From Sulfurimicrobium sp963779055 (GTDB lineage Bacteria > Pseudomonadota > Gammaproteobacteria > Burkholderiales > Sulfuricellaceae): a stretch of DNA of 64,000 nt. The position numbers and the translations under genes are program-made. Below the pieces are notes generated by a model, which saw only the letters and a list, made by a program, of their open reading frames with translations, was not told the origin of the DNA and did not search any database. The number at the start of each line of letters is the position of its first letter. Position 1 is the first letter of the stretch. This document shows positions 42,463 through 51,996 of the stretch, piece by piece. The stretch is from assembly GCA_963779055.1 (NCBI GenBank), contig CAVZWN010000004.1, positions 186,001 through 250,000 of the forward strand, written 5' to 3'.

Positions 42463-44334
42463 ATGACCAATCAGGAAATTATTGCGCTCCATCCTTCGCT
42501 GGCGGAGTACCAGTCCCGCCTCATATCCGCTGCTGAAGCTGTCAGTCTGGTTCAGCCCGGCCACCAGGTTTATCTTGGCAGCGCCTGCGCCACGCCACGC
42601 CTGCTGGCGGAAGCGCTGGAAAATCTGGCCAGCCCGCCTCCTGACGTCACATTGCTGCACTTCTTCAATTACGGTGCCATTCCGCATCAGGGCGACAAGG
42701 CGAATACCCGTTACCGGCACAAATGTTTTCATGTCGGCTCCGATGAACGTGCCGCCGTGGCAAGCTTGCAGGCCGAATATATTCCCGTTTCGCTGTCCCA
42801 GGTGCCGGGACTGATCGAGAATGGGCGCATCCCGATGGATGTCGCACTGGTCCAGGTGTCGCCGCCGGATGAATTCGGCTACGCCAGCCTGGGCGTTTCT
42901 GTGGATGTCACGGCATCCATGGTGCAGCATGCCCGGCTTATCATCGCCGAGATTAATCCCAATATGCCGCGCACACTGGGCGACAGCCTGGTCCACGTCA
43001 GCCGTTTCAACGCCATGGTCTGGAACGACACGCCGGTGGCCGAATCTCCTGTCGTACCAGCGGATGAAGTAGTCGAACAGATTGCACGCAATATCGCCAG
43101 CATCATCGAGGACCGCTCCACCCTGCAGATCGGCCTCGGGCGCCTGCCGCAGGAATCGCTTAAATACCTCATGGACCGCCGCGATCTGGGCATTCATTCA
43201 GACCTCATCACGGATGCCGTCGTACCGCTGCTGGAAAAAGGGGTGATCAATGGCCAGAAAAAAAGCCAGTACAAAAGCATGATCGTCGCCAGCTACTGCA
43301 TGGGAACACGCAAGCTGTACAACCTGATCGACCGTAACCCGTTCTTTTCCATTCAGGCCATCGAAAGGGTGAGCGATATTCACGTGATTTCGCAACAGCA
43401 CAAGATGGTTTCGGTCAGCCAGGCCTGCTCGATAGACTTGACCGGGCAGGTTTGCAGTGATCAATTCGACGGCCAGTTCTGCGGCGGAGTAGCGACCCAG
43501 CCCGAGTTTATCCGTGGCGCAGCCCAGTCGCCGGGCGGCAAACCCATCATCTGCCTGCAATCCACGACCGATAAAGGAAAAACCTCGCGCATCCGCCCTC
43601 TCCTGCTCGGTGGCGAAGGCGTCACCATCGCACGTTCGGATGTGCATTATGTGATCACGGAATATGGCATCGCCTACCTGTTCGGCAAAACCATACGCGA
43701 ACGCACGCTGGCCCTGATCCAGATCGCCCATCCCGATTTCCGGCCCTGGCTGCTGGATGAGGCAAAAAAACTGGGCTATATCGGCCCAGAGCAGTCCCTG
43801 AAAAATCCTGAGGAATACCCCCTTGAAGAAGAACGGCGCCTGGTTCTGAGAAGCCAGAAAACCGTACTCATCCGCCCCACCCGCAAGAGCGATGCACCCG
43901 CCCTGCAAGACTTCTTTCTGCGCATGATCAAGGAGGACCGCTACACGCGCATGTTCTGGCGCCTGAATCGCCTTTCCGACAACGAAGCCCAGCGCCTGTG
44001 CAATGCGGATCAGGACAGCGACGTTGCCTTCCTGGTGGTCTCGGGGTCAGGGGATAACGAGATACTGATCGGCAGCGCCTGCTATTTCGTCAACGCCTCG
44101 ACCAACATGGCCGAAGTCGCCTACATGGTGACACCCGAATGGCAGGGCGTGGGGATAGGCAAGGCCTTGCAGTTAAGACTGATGGAACATGCCAAGGCCA
44201 GGGGCTTGCGCGGATTCAATGCGGAAATCCAGACCTATAACGCCAACATGATCAATCTGGCCAAGCAGGCCTGTGACAACATCACCATCGCACGGCATGG
44301 GGATACGCATGAGGTCACCATGCTGTTTGAATAA
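42463..44334 (+). CDS. Acetyl-CoA hydrolase/transferase fused to GNAT acetyltransferase
   Basis: A 623-residue fusion. Residues about 1-435 form an acetyl-CoA hydrolase/CoA-transferase domain. The motif VHYVITEYGIAYLFGKTIRE near 395 carries the catalytic glutamate that forms the CoA thioester. Residues about 455-623 are a GNAT domain with VLIRPTRKSDAPALQDFF and the acetyl-CoA-binding VTPEWQGVGIGKALQLRLME (R/Q-x-x-G-x-G/A pattern). The likely role is moving CoA between acids and, through the GNAT part, acetylating a protein or small molecule. Expressed singly, with repeat family B copy 2 after its stop. Confidence 0.9.
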   Translation: MTNQEIIALHPSLAEYQSRLISAAEAVSLVQPGHQVYLGSACATPRLLAEALENLASPPPDVTLLHFFNYGAIPHQGDKANTRYRHKCFHVGSDERAAVASLQAEYIPVSLSQVPGLIENGRIPMDVALVQVSPPDEFGYASLGVSVDVTASMVQHARLIIAEINPNMPRTLGDSLVHVSRFNAMVWNDTPVAESPVVPADEVVEQIARNIASIIEDRSTLQIGLGRLPQESLKYLMDRRDLGIHSDLITDAVVPLLEKGVINGQKKSQYKSMIVASYCMGTRKLYNLIDRNPFFSIQAIERVSDIHVISQQHKMVSVSQACSIDLTGQVCSDQFDGQFCGGVATQPEFIRGAAQSPGGKPIICLQSTTDKGKTSRIRPLLLGGEGVTIARSDVHYVITEYGIAYLFGKTIRERTLALIQIAHPDFRPWLLDEAKKLGYIGPEQSLKNPEEYPLEEERRLVLRSQKTVLIRPTRKSDAPALQDFFLRMIKEDRYTRMFWRLNRLSDNEAQRLCNADQDSDVAFLVVSGSGDNEILIGSACYFVNASTNMAEVAYMVTPEWQGVGIGKALQLRLMEHAKARGLRGFNAEIQTYNANMINLAKQACDNITIARHGDTHEVTMLFE

Positions 44335-44373
44335 GCCGATAGCAAGGCTTCATGAACTTTAAAATCAAAACGC

Positions 44374-44503
44374 ATTAACCGCAAAGACGCGAAGGCGCAA
44401 AGAGAATCAGGGAAAAAACTACAAGCATTTACCCCTGGAAGTGAGGCGAGGAATCTCGCAAAAACTTGTTTTTCCTCTGCGTTTTCGCGCCTTTGCGGTT
44501 CAA
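44374..44503. repeat. Intergenic inverted-repeat element, family B copy 2
   Basis: The left arm is ATTAACCGCAAAGACGCGAA and the right arm ends TTTTCGCGCCTTTGCGGTTC, a near inverse. The interior (GAATC.., CTCTGCG) also resembles copy 1 at 38685. It occupies the convergent gap between the CoA hydrolase gene and uvrB, so it may act as a bidirectional transcription stop. Confidence 0.72.
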
Positions 44504-44524
44504 TTCGGTTTCTGGCAAGTTGAC

Positions 44525-46540
44525 CTAACTCTTGAACAACAAGGCCTTGAGTTCATTCAGTTTGTCGCGCAGCTCGGCCGCACGCTCAAATTCAAGGTTC
44601 CTGGCGCAGGCCAGCATTTCCTTTTCGATCTGCTTGATTTCCCTGGTCAGTACTTTTTGATCCAGATGCTGATAGTGAGCCAGATCCTGCGCCACCTTGA
44701 GCTCTTTCTGCGCAGTTTCGAGATCGAACACGCCGTCGATGATGTCCTTGATGCGCTTGGACACGCCCTTGGGCGTAATGCCGTGCGCCTCGTTGTAGAC
44801 AATCTGCTTGGCACGGCGCCGCTCGGTCTCGTCGATGGCGCGGCGCATCGAGTTGGTGATTTTGTCGGCATACAGAATCGCTCTGCCGTTGATATGGCGC
44901 GCCGCCCGTCCTATGGTCTGGATCAGCGAACGCTCCGAGCGCAGAAAACCTTCCTTGTCGGCATCGAGAATCGCCACCAGCGAGACTTCCGGGATATCCA
45001 GCCCCTCGCGTAGCAGGTTGATGCCGACCAGCACGTCAAATAGCCCCAGACGCAGGTCGCGGATGATCTCCACCCGTTCCACGGTATCGATGTCGGAGTG
45101 CAGGTAGCGCACCTTGACGCCATGATCGGACAAGTAATCGGTCAGATCCTCCGACATGCGCTTGGTCAGCGTCGTCACCAGCACCCGCTCGCCCAGCACC
45201 ACTTTTTCCTTGATGGTTGGCAGCAGATCGTCGACCTGGGTGGTCGCGGGGCGCACTTCCAGCACCGGATCCAGCAGGCCGGTGGGGCGCACCACCTGCT
45301 CCACCACCTGGGCCGCATGCTCGGCTTCGTATACAGCCGGCGTGGCGGAAACGAAAATGGTCTGGCGCATCACTTTTTCGAATTCATCGAAGCGCAGCGG
45401 CCGGTTGTCCAGCGCTGAAGGCAGGCGGAATCCGTAATCCACCAGGTTTTCCTTGCGCGCCCGGTCGCCCTTGTACATCCCGCCCACCTGGGTAATGGTG
45501 ACGTGGCTCTCGTCGATGAACATCAGCGCATTGGGCGGCAGGTAATCGATCAGGGTCGGCGGCGGATCGCCCGGATTGCGCCCGGAAAGATGGCGCGAGT
45601 AGTTCTCGATGCCCTTGCAGAAACCGATTTCATTCAGCAATTCGAGGTCGAAACGGGTGCGCTGCTCGATGCGCTGCGCCTCCACCAGCTTGTTGTTCTT
45701 ATGAAAAAATTCGAGCCGCTCGCGCAATTCCAGACGGATCGTGTCGACCGCCCGCAACACGGTGGAGCGCGGCGTGACATAGTGACTGGAAGGATAAACG
45801 GTAAAACGCGGCACCTTCTGCTGGACATGCCCGGTCAGCGGATCGAACAGCGACAGGCTTTCCACCTCGTCGTCGAACAGCGATACGCGGATCGCCAGTT
45901 CGGCGCTCTCCGCCGGAAAAATATCCAGCACGTCGCCGCGCACCCGGAACGTGCCGCGGCTGAATTCGACATCGTTGCGGTCATACTGCATTTCGGTCAG
46001 GCGCTTGATGGCCTCGCGCTGGCCGATTTTCTCGCCCTGGCGCAGGTGCAGGATCATGCCGTGGTAATCCACCGGGTCGCCGATACCGTAGATGCACGAT
46101 ACCGAGGAGACGATAATGCTGTCTTCCCGCTCCAGCAGAGATTTGGTGGCGGACAGGCGCATCTGTTCGATATGCTCGTTGATCGCCGAATCCTTCTCGA
46201 TGAACAGGTCGCGCGACGGCACATAGGCTTCGGGCTGGTAGTAATCGTAGTAGGAAACGAAATACTCCACCGCATTCTCGGGAAAAAACTCGCGCATCTC
46301 GGAGTAAAGCTGCGCTGCCAGTGTCTTGTTATGCGCCAGAATAAGTGCCGGGCGCCCCAGGCGCGCGATCACGTTGGCCATGGTGAAAGTCTTGCCGGAA
46401 CCAGTCACCCCGAGCAGGGTCTGGAACGACAGTCCATCCTCCAGCCCCTCCACTAACTGGGCAATCGCCGTCGGCTGGTCGCCGGAAGGCTCGAAAGGCT
46501 GGTGAAGTTTGTACGGACTATTGGGGAAAGTGACGATCAC
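44525..46540 (-). CDS. uvrB: UvrABC system protein B
   Basis: A 671-residue helicase-like subunit of nucleotide excision repair. GVTGSGKTFTMANVIARLG near residue 45 is Walker A. The beta-hairpin region has YYDYYQPEAYVPSRDLFIEKD near 97. FIDESHVTITQVGGMYKGD is the helicase motif II (DESH) near 340. The C-terminal UVR motif KLNELKALLF binds UvrC. The length fits the family. The gap with the aminotransferase is divergent and short. Confidence 0.98.
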   Translation of the reverse strand: MIVTFPNSPYKLHQPFEPSGDQPTAIAQLVEGLEDGLSFQTLLGVTGSGKTFTMANVIARLGRPALILAHNKTLAAQLYSEMREFFPENAVEYFVSYYDYYQPEAYVPSRDLFIEKDSAINEHIEQMRLSATKSLLEREDSIIVSSVSCIYGIGDPVDYHGMILHLRQGEKIGQREAIKRLTEMQYDRNDVEFSRGTFRVRGDVLDIFPAESAELAIRVSLFDDEVESLSLFDPLTGHVQQKVPRFTVYPSSHYVTPRSTVLRAVDTIRLELRERLEFFHKNNKLVEAQRIEQRTRFDLELLNEIGFCKGIENYSRHLSGRNPGDPPPTLIDYLPPNALMFIDESHVTITQVGGMYKGDRARKENLVDYGFRLPSALDNRPLRFDEFEKVMRQTIFVSATPAVYEAEHAAQVVEQVVRPTGLLDPVLEVRPATTQVDDLLPTIKEKVVLGERVLVTTLTKRMSEDLTDYLSDHGVKVRYLHSDIDTVERVEIIRDLRLGLFDVLVGINLLREGLDIPEVSLVAILDADKEGFLRSERSLIQTIGRAARHINGRAILYADKITNSMRRAIDETERRRAKQIVYNEAHGITPKGVSKRIKDIIDGVFDLETAQKELKVAQDLAHYQHLDQKVLTREIKQIEKEMLACARNLEFERAAELRDKLNELKALLFKS

Positions 46541-46622
46541 AGGTAGAATTTGATAGCTTAATTAAACCCCAGAATTGTACCATGCGGGCCAATACCCGAC
46601 CCGCCCACTCAAGGATAGAACT

Positions 46623-47813
46623 TTGGAACTGTCACAGCGCGTTCAAGCCATCAAGGAATCCCCCACCCTCGCCGTCACGGCCCGCGCAGCCAAGCTGAAA
46701 GCCGAGGGAAAAGACATCATCGGCCTGGGCGCAGGCGAGCCTGATTTCGACACCCCGCAAAACATCAAGAATGCCGCCAAGAAAGCCATCGACGATGGCT
46801 TCACCAAATACACCCCGGTAGGCGGCATTCCCGGCCTGAAAAACGCCATCATCGCCAAATTCAAGCGCGACAACGGCTTTGACTACACGGCAAAGGAAGT
46901 CATCGTCGGCGTGGGCGGCAAGCAGACCATCTTCAACCTGGTGCTGGCCGTCATTAACCCCGGCGACGAGGTCATCATTCCGGCGCCCTACTGGGTTTCC
47001 TATGCCGACATCGCGCTGGTGGCCGAAGGCAAGCCGGTGATCGTCAACTGCGGCATCGAGCAGGGCTTCAAAATCACCCCGGCGCAACTGGAAGCGGCCA
47101 TCACCCCGAAGACCAGGCTGTTCATGATCAACAGCCCGTCCAACCCGACCGGCGCGGTCTACACCCTGGCCGAACTGCAAGCCCTGGGTGCGGTGCTGAA
47201 AAAGCACCCCCACGTGCTGGTCGCCACGGATGACATGTACGAACACGTCAACCTCTCGGGCGAGAAATTCGTCAACATCCTTAACGCCGCTCCGGAACTG
47301 AAAGACCGCTGCATCGTGCTGAACGGCGTCTCCAAAGCCTACTCCATGACCGGCTGGCGCATCGGCTACGCCGCCGGCCCGGAAAAAATCATCAAGGCGA
47401 TGGAAATCCTGCAATCACAATCCACCTCGAATGCGACCTCCATCTCCCAGGTGGCCGCACAGGAAGCGCTGGACGGCGATCAGGAATGCATCACCCCCAT
47501 GGTCAAGGCCTTCCGCGAACGCCATGAATTCGTGGTGCGGCGCTTCAACGAAATGAAAGGCCTGAAATGCATCAAGGCCGGCGGTGCCTTTTACGCCTTC
47601 CCCGATGCACGCGAAGCCATCGCCGACCTGCACCAGCGCGGCCTGATCAAGGAAACCAGTGACATGGCACTATCTGAATACCTGCTGGAAAAGGGCGTAG
47701 CCGTGGTTCCCGGCTCGGCATTCGGGGCTGAAGGCTATTTCCGCATCTCCTTCGCCACCTCGATGAGCAATCTGGAAAAAGCACTGGATCGGATTCAGCA
47801 AGCCTTGTCGTAG
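46623..47813 (+). CDS. Pyridoxal-phosphate aspartate aminotransferase
   Basis: A 396-residue fold-type I aminotransferase starting from TTG at 46623 (LELSQRVQAIKESPTLAV), preceded by AAGGATAG at a good distance. A start further upstream has no ribosome-binding site. Motifs are GAGEPDFDTPQNI near 37, the PLP-binding lysine in VLNGVSKAYSMTGWR near 238, and the C-terminal arginine in FRISFATS near 378. It interconverts aspartate/oxaloacetate and glutamate/2-oxoglutarate (class Ib type). It is followed by tRNA-Arg. Confidence 0.92.
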   Translation: MELSQRVQAIKESPTLAVTARAAKLKAEGKDIIGLGAGEPDFDTPQNIKNAAKKAIDDGFTKYTPVGGIPGLKNAIIAKFKRDNGFDYTAKEVIVGVGGKQTIFNLVLAVINPGDEVIIPAPYWVSYADIALVAEGKPVIVNCGIEQGFKITPAQLEAAITPKTRLFMINSPSNPTGAVYTLAELQALGAVLKKHPHVLVATDDMYEHVNLSGEKFVNILNAAPELKDRCIVLNGVSKAYSMTGWRIGYAAGPEKIIKAMEILQSQSTSNATSISQVAAQEALDGDQECITPMVKAFRERHEFVVRRFNEMKGLKCIKAGGAFYAFPDAREAIADLHQRGLIKETSDMALSEYLLEKGVAVVPGSAFGAEGYFRISFATSMSNLEKALDRIQQALS

Positions 47814-47820
47814 CTTTCGC

Positions 47821-47849
47821 TTGCAGAGGGCGCGAGATTTACATATAAT
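47821..47849 (+). promoter_or_regulatory. sigma70 promoter of tRNA-Arg
   Basis: TTGCAG (47821-47826) and TATAAT (47844-47849) with a 17 bp spacer lie 15 bp before the mature tRNA 5' end, a near-consensus arrangement. Confidence 0.8.
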
Positions 47850-47864
47850 TTGCGTCTTCAAAAT

Positions 47865-47941
47865 GCGCCGGTAGCTCAGCTGGATAGAGTACTTGGCTAC
47901 GAACCAAGGGGTCAGGGGTTCGAATCCCTTCCGGCGCACCA
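47865..47941 (+). tRNA. tRNA-Arg (anticodon ACG)
   Basis: A 77-nt cloverleaf including the encoded CCA. The acceptor stem is GCGCCGG/CCGGCGC, the D-loop has AGCTGGAT, and the anticodon stem CTTGG/CCAAG holds loop CTACGAA with anticodon ACG. The T-arm is AGGGG-TTCGAAT-CCCTT. It should read CGU, CGC and CGA after adenosine-to-inosine editing. It has its own promoter and terminator. Confidence 0.97.
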
Positions 47942-47947
47942 GAAAAC

Positions 47948-47977
47948 AAAGGGCCTGCAGAAATGCAGGCCCTTTTC
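47948..47977 (+). terminator. Rho-independent terminator after tRNA-Arg
   Basis: GGGCCTGCA (47951-47959), a GAAA loop, TGCAGGCCC (47964-47972), then TTTTCATTT. A nine-pair GC-rich stem with a tetraloop, about 10 bp after the tRNA. Confidence 0.88.
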
Positions 47978-48058
47978 ATTTCCAACCTTGCGGGGGATTT
48001 TCATCCCCATTGTCCTTAACCCGCCGAGGCGTTCCGCACTTCGCAAGAAAAAGCACAT

Positions 48059-48304
48059 TCAGAGGGCAGGAACATAGCCGTCCATATGAGCAATAAAACC
48101 ATCCAGGTCCTGTGTTGCCACTTCTACGGGCATACTGGCGCAAAGCGGACGTGCTGCTGAATATTCACTAAGAACGGCATGCAATGGTGGATTTTCCTGA
48201 TATACATCCAGAGGCGCCGTGAGAACACCCGTCATACACTGGGCATCAGGGGCTGAGTAGTCGCTCTCCCACTGGCCGGTTGTCATATCCATTATGCTGA
48301 TCAT
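48059..48304 (-). CDS. Small hypothetical protein
   Basis: An 81-residue protein starting MISIMDMTTGQWESDYSAPD, preceded by a good AGGGAGG ribosome-binding site 8 bases before the ATG, which argues for real translation. It is acidic, has three cysteine/methionine-containing stretches (DAQCMTG, PLCASMP), no signal peptide, and no motif I recognise. It lies alone between tRNA-Arg and pldA on the opposite strand. Possibly a lineage-specific or recently acquired gene next to a tRNA; its function is unknown. Confidence 0.6.
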   Translation of the reverse strand: MISIMDMTTGQWESDYSAPDAQCMTGVLTAPLDVYQENPPLHAVLSEYSAARPLCASMPVEVATQDLDGFIAHMDGYVPAL

Positions 48305-48571
48305 GGTATACCTCCCTTCGGGTTGTACTGCCTATAACTCCTTAACGCCATGAAACGTAAAAAGTTGAGTCTGCATATTCATTTTCTTACCCACTTTATA
48401 CAAGCATGATATATGCCCAACATTCACCGTTTTCAACAGTCTTATGCGAAAATTAGCACTCTCCACACATTGTCAGAACGCAATGCACGATATAGCGCAT
48501 TCAGAAAATCTCTTTTCCGCATCAATACTGGCCCGCGCAGATTTCCATGCATCGAACCGAGGGGGTTTGCA

Positions 48572-49582
48572 ATGAAACGTGCACGCAGCCTGATGTTCTT
48601 TTCATGCATGTTGCCGCTAATGGCCGCCGCTGCGGATTACGAAAAATGCACCGCCATCGTTCCGGATGCAGAACGTCTTGCCTGCTACGACCAGATCGCG
48701 TCACAGGCCCTTAAGCCGCCTCCCGCCGAGCCTGCCCAGCCGATTGCCGGGCAGTTGCCAGATACCACAGCCGTGGCGGATTCATTCCTTGGCAGGCGCT
48801 GGGAACTGGATGAAGGGACCAAAAAGGGGACATTCCGTTTTCGCGAATACAAGCCGGTCTATATCATGCCGTTTCACCACAGCAACGCTCCCAATCAGTC
48901 GCCGGCCTCACCCGCACCGGATCATTCCGCTTCTTCGCCCATACCGGTAGGCAACACCGACGTAAAATATCAACTGAGTTTCAAAACCAAGCTATGGGAA
49001 GACGCTCTTGGCGACAATGGCGACCTGTGGTTTGCCTATACGCAGCAATCACACTGGCTACTCTACAATCCGGAAGTCTCTTCTCCATTCCGCGAAACCA
49101 ATTACGAGCCCGAGCTGATTTTTTCCCTGCGCACGGACACCGATCTGTCTGGAATGCGCTGGCGCATGTTGAACCTGGGACTGGTGCACCAATCGAATGG
49201 GCGCGGGTTGCCGCTTTCGCGCAGCTGGAACCGGGTCTATGCCCAGTTCGGTCTCGAACGTGACAACCTGACCCTGTTCCTGCGTCCCTGGCTGCGCCTG
49301 CCAGAGCACAGCGAGAAAGACGACAATCCTGACATCACCCGTTTTATGGGCAATGGCGATGTGCTGCTTAACTACCGGAGCGGCGAGAACACCTATTCGG
49401 CGCTGGGGCGCTACAGCCTCAACACTGGCCATGGCGCGTTGCAACTCAGCTGGAGCTTTCCGATTTCGCATACGCTCAAGGGGTACGTGCAAGCTTTCAG
49501 CGGCTACGGAGAAAGCCTGATTGACTACAATCATCGCCAGACCACCGTCGGCTTCGGCTTTTCCTTGCAGGAGTGGCGCTGA
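48572..49582 (+). CDS. pldA: Outer-membrane phospholipase A (OMPLA)
   Basis: A 336-residue precursor starting at ATG 48572, after a GAGGGGG ribosome-binding site. An upstream in-frame ATG at 48413 is not followed by a signal peptide until residue 54 and was rejected. The signal peptide ends near AAAAD (about residue 20). A short DYEKC...ACYDQIA segment and a Pro/Ser-rich linker come before the beta barrel. VHQSNGRG and SRSWNRVYAQ hold the catalytic His, Ser and Asn as in E. coli OMPLA, with H-x-S-N-G-R. Hydrolyses phospholipids in the outer membrane upon damage. The barrel ends with aromatic-rich strand GFGFSLQEW. Confidence 0.92.
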   Translation: MKRARSLMFFSCMLPLMAAAADYEKCTAIVPDAERLACYDQIASQALKPPPAEPAQPIAGQLPDTTAVADSFLGRRWELDEGTKKGTFRFREYKPVYIMPFHHSNAPNQSPASPAPDHSASSPIPVGNTDVKYQLSFKTKLWEDALGDNGDLWFAYTQQSHWLLYNPEVSSPFRETNYEPELIFSLRTDTDLSGMRWRMLNLGLVHQSNGRGLPLSRSWNRVYAQFGLERDNLTLFLRPWLRLPEHSEKDDNPDITRFMGNGDVLLNYRSGENTYSALGRYSLNTGHGALQLSWSFPISHTLKGYVQAFSGYGESLIDYNHRQTTVGFGFSLQEWR

Positions 49583-49653
49583 GCATATGCAGCAAACCTG
49601 CGCAAAACAAATCACGCTGAAACCGGCCCATCATCTCTGAGGACTGAAAAGCC

Positions 49654-51996
49654 ATGACCACCGAACAGCTACCCGGATACTGCGCTCTGTGCATTTCCCG
49701 TTGTGGCTGCACAGGTACGGTTGAGGATGGCGTCCTTACCCGGGTCGATGCCGATCCGCTACATCCCACCGGACAAGCCTTGTGCATCAAGGCCAAGGCT
49801 GCGCCGGAGGCCGTCTACAATCCGGAGCGCATTCTCCACCCGCTGCGCCGCACCCGCCCCAAAGGCTCGGCCGACCCAGGCTGGGAGCGGATTTCATGGG
49901 ATGAAGCGCTCGACCTGATTGCCGGCAAGGTACACGCCGCCATCGCCCGGCATGGCAACGAGGGACTGGCTTTCGGCGTGGCTACGCCGAGCGGAACGGC
50001 GGTTGCCGACAGCTTCGCCTGGATTCACCGTCTCGCCCATGCCTGCAAAAGCCCCAACCTGGTATTCGCCACCGAGAACTGCAACTGGCACAAGGATTTT
50101 GCCCCGGCCTACACCTTCGGCGCGGGCATCGGCATGCCCGATTACGAGCACACCGGCTGCATTCTGCTGTGGGGTTTCAATCCGGCCACTTCCTGGCTCT
50201 CGCAGGCCACGGCGGTGCGGGAAGCGCAGAAGCGCGGCGCCAGATTGATCGTGGTAGACCCGCGCCGCGCCGGACTGGCAGGCGCTGCCGACCTGTGGCT
50301 GCGGCCCAGGCCGGGGAGCGACGGTGCGCTGGCCATGGGCCTCGCCAACGCATTGCTGGAAAGCGGCCGGTTCGACCGCGATTTTGTCATGCACTGGAGC
50401 GATGCGCCCTTTCTGATCGCGGAGGAAACCGGGCAGCCGCTGACCGCCGCCGACCTGGCGGCTGATGGCGACCCGAACTGTTTCGTCGTCTGGGATCTTG
50501 CTGCGGATCGCGCTGTGGCCTGCTCACCACGCCCGCCCAATGTCCAAGGCGAAGCCGCACTGGCGCTGGAGGGAAGCTACACTGTGCAGACCATGCGCGG
50601 CCCGGTGCTCTGCCGCCCGGTATTCGAGCGTCTGGCCGGGCGCTGCCGGGCCTGGCCGCCTGAAAGAGTGGCCGAAGTGACCGGCATTCCGGCAGACCAG
50701 GTGAGTGAAGCGGCACGTCTCATTTCAGATCACCTGCCCCTGTCCTTCTTCACCTGGACCGGCACCTGTCAGCATACCAACGCCACCCAGAGCGGGCGCG
50801 CCATCGCCGCTTTGTATGCCCTGACCGGCTGCATCGATGCGCCCGGCGGCAATGTCTGGTTCAGCAAACCGCCGGTTGCCGATGTCGCGGGCTTCGAATG
50901 GGTCAAACCGGAGGACCGCGCATTGACGCTCGGCCTCGGCCAGCGCCCCAACGGCCCGCCGCAGAAAGGCTGGGTGACGACGCGCGACCTGTTCCGCGCC
51001 ATCGCCGGGGAGCAGCCATACCCGGTTTCCTGCTTCATCTCCTTCGGCAGCAACTTCCTGCTCTCCAAGCCGGACACCCGCCTGGCGGAAGAGGCGCTTG
51101 AGAAACTTGATTTCTTTGCTCTGGCCGAGCTTTTCGAGACGCCCACCGCACGCCATGCAGACCTGCTTCTGCCGGTCTGCACCGCATGGGAGCGAGAAGG
51201 GCTACAGGCGGGCTTCCAGGTCAGCGCCGCAGCCGAGGCGCACGTGCAGTTGCGCCCCGCCTTCGTGCCACCCCGGGGAGAAAGCCGCTCCGATACCTGG
51301 ATCGTGTTCGAGCTGGCCAAACGTCTTGGATTCGTCGGCCAGTTTTTCGAAGGCGACCCCGGCAAGGGACTGGAGCATGTGCTGGCACCGGCCGGCATCA
51401 CGGCCAAGCGTCTGCGCGCCGAGCGGCGGGGCGTCACACTGCCGCTGGAAACCCGCTACCGGAAATACCTGGAAAACGGCTTCGCCACACCCAGCGGGCG
51501 GGTCGAATTCCACAGCGAGCGGCTGCGTGCCGCCGGGGAGGACCCTCTGCCCGATTTCGTCGCACCGTGCGTGCCGCGCGGCGCAGATTTTCCCCTTACC
51601 CTGAGCACAGCCAAATGGCCGCAGTATTGCCACAGCCAGCAGCGCAACCAGCCCTCGCTGCGGCGCCGCATGCCCGAACCGCTGCTGGAAATTCATCCGG
51701 AGACGGCGGCAGCGCGCGGTATCCGCGAAGGCGACTGGATCGAAGTGGCGACGGCAACCGCCCGGATGCGCGCCCGCGCCCGGCTGGACAAACATCTTGA
51801 CCTGGAAGTGGTGTGCGCCCAGTACGGCTGGTGGCAATACGCAGATGGGGCGGGAGATGCCAACCGCCTGATCGACGGAGAATATTTCGACCCGGTGGCG
51901 GGCTCGAACAGCCTGCGTTATTTCCCCTGCGAGGTCAGATTGGGCGAGGCACTACCCTCGTCCCTCGCAACTGATGCCGCTTCAAACCCCCTCTGA
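49654..51996 (+). CDS. Molybdopterin-dependent oxidoreductase, DMSO reductase superfamily
   Basis: A 780-residue catalytic subunit. The N-terminus CALCISRC with a further Cys at TGQALCIK binds a 4Fe-4S cluster. LLWGFNPATSWLSQA near 170 and RLIVVDPRRAGLAG near 196 bind the bis-MGD cofactor, and the C-terminal molybdopterin dinucleotide domain (HPETAAARGIREGDWIEVAT) is near 685. There is no Tat signal, so it works in the cytoplasm. No electron-transfer or membrane subunit gene is adjacent, so partner and substrate are unknown. The stop codon and last codons lie in repeat family A copy 3. Confidence 0.88.
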   Translation: MTTEQLPGYCALCISRCGCTGTVEDGVLTRVDADPLHPTGQALCIKAKAAPEAVYNPERILHPLRRTRPKGSADPGWERISWDEALDLIAGKVHAAIARHGNEGLAFGVATPSGTAVADSFAWIHRLAHACKSPNLVFATENCNWHKDFAPAYTFGAGIGMPDYEHTGCILLWGFNPATSWLSQATAVREAQKRGARLIVVDPRRAGLAGAADLWLRPRPGSDGALAMGLANALLESGRFDRDFVMHWSDAPFLIAEETGQPLTAADLAADGDPNCFVVWDLAADRAVACSPRPPNVQGEAALALEGSYTVQTMRGPVLCRPVFERLAGRCRAWPPERVAEVTGIPADQVSEAARLISDHLPLSFFTWTGTCQHTNATQSGRAIAALYALTGCIDAPGGNVWFSKPPVADVAGFEWVKPEDRALTLGLGQRPNGPPQKGWVTTRDLFRAIAGEQPYPVSCFISFGSNFLLSKPDTRLAEEALEKLDFFALAELFETPTARHADLLLPVCTAWEREGLQAGFQVSAAAEAHVQLRPAFVPPRGESRSDTWIVFELAKRLGFVGQFFEGDPGKGLEHVLAPAGITAKRLRAERRGVTLPLETRYRKYLENGFATPSGRVEFHSERLRAAGEDPLPDFVAPCVPRGADFPLTLSTAKWPQYCHSQQRNQPSLRRRMPEPLLEIHPETAAARGIREGDWIEVATATARMRARARLDKHLDLEVVCAQYGWWQYADGAGDANRLIDGEYFDPVAGSNSLRYFPCEVRLGEALPSSLATDAASNPL

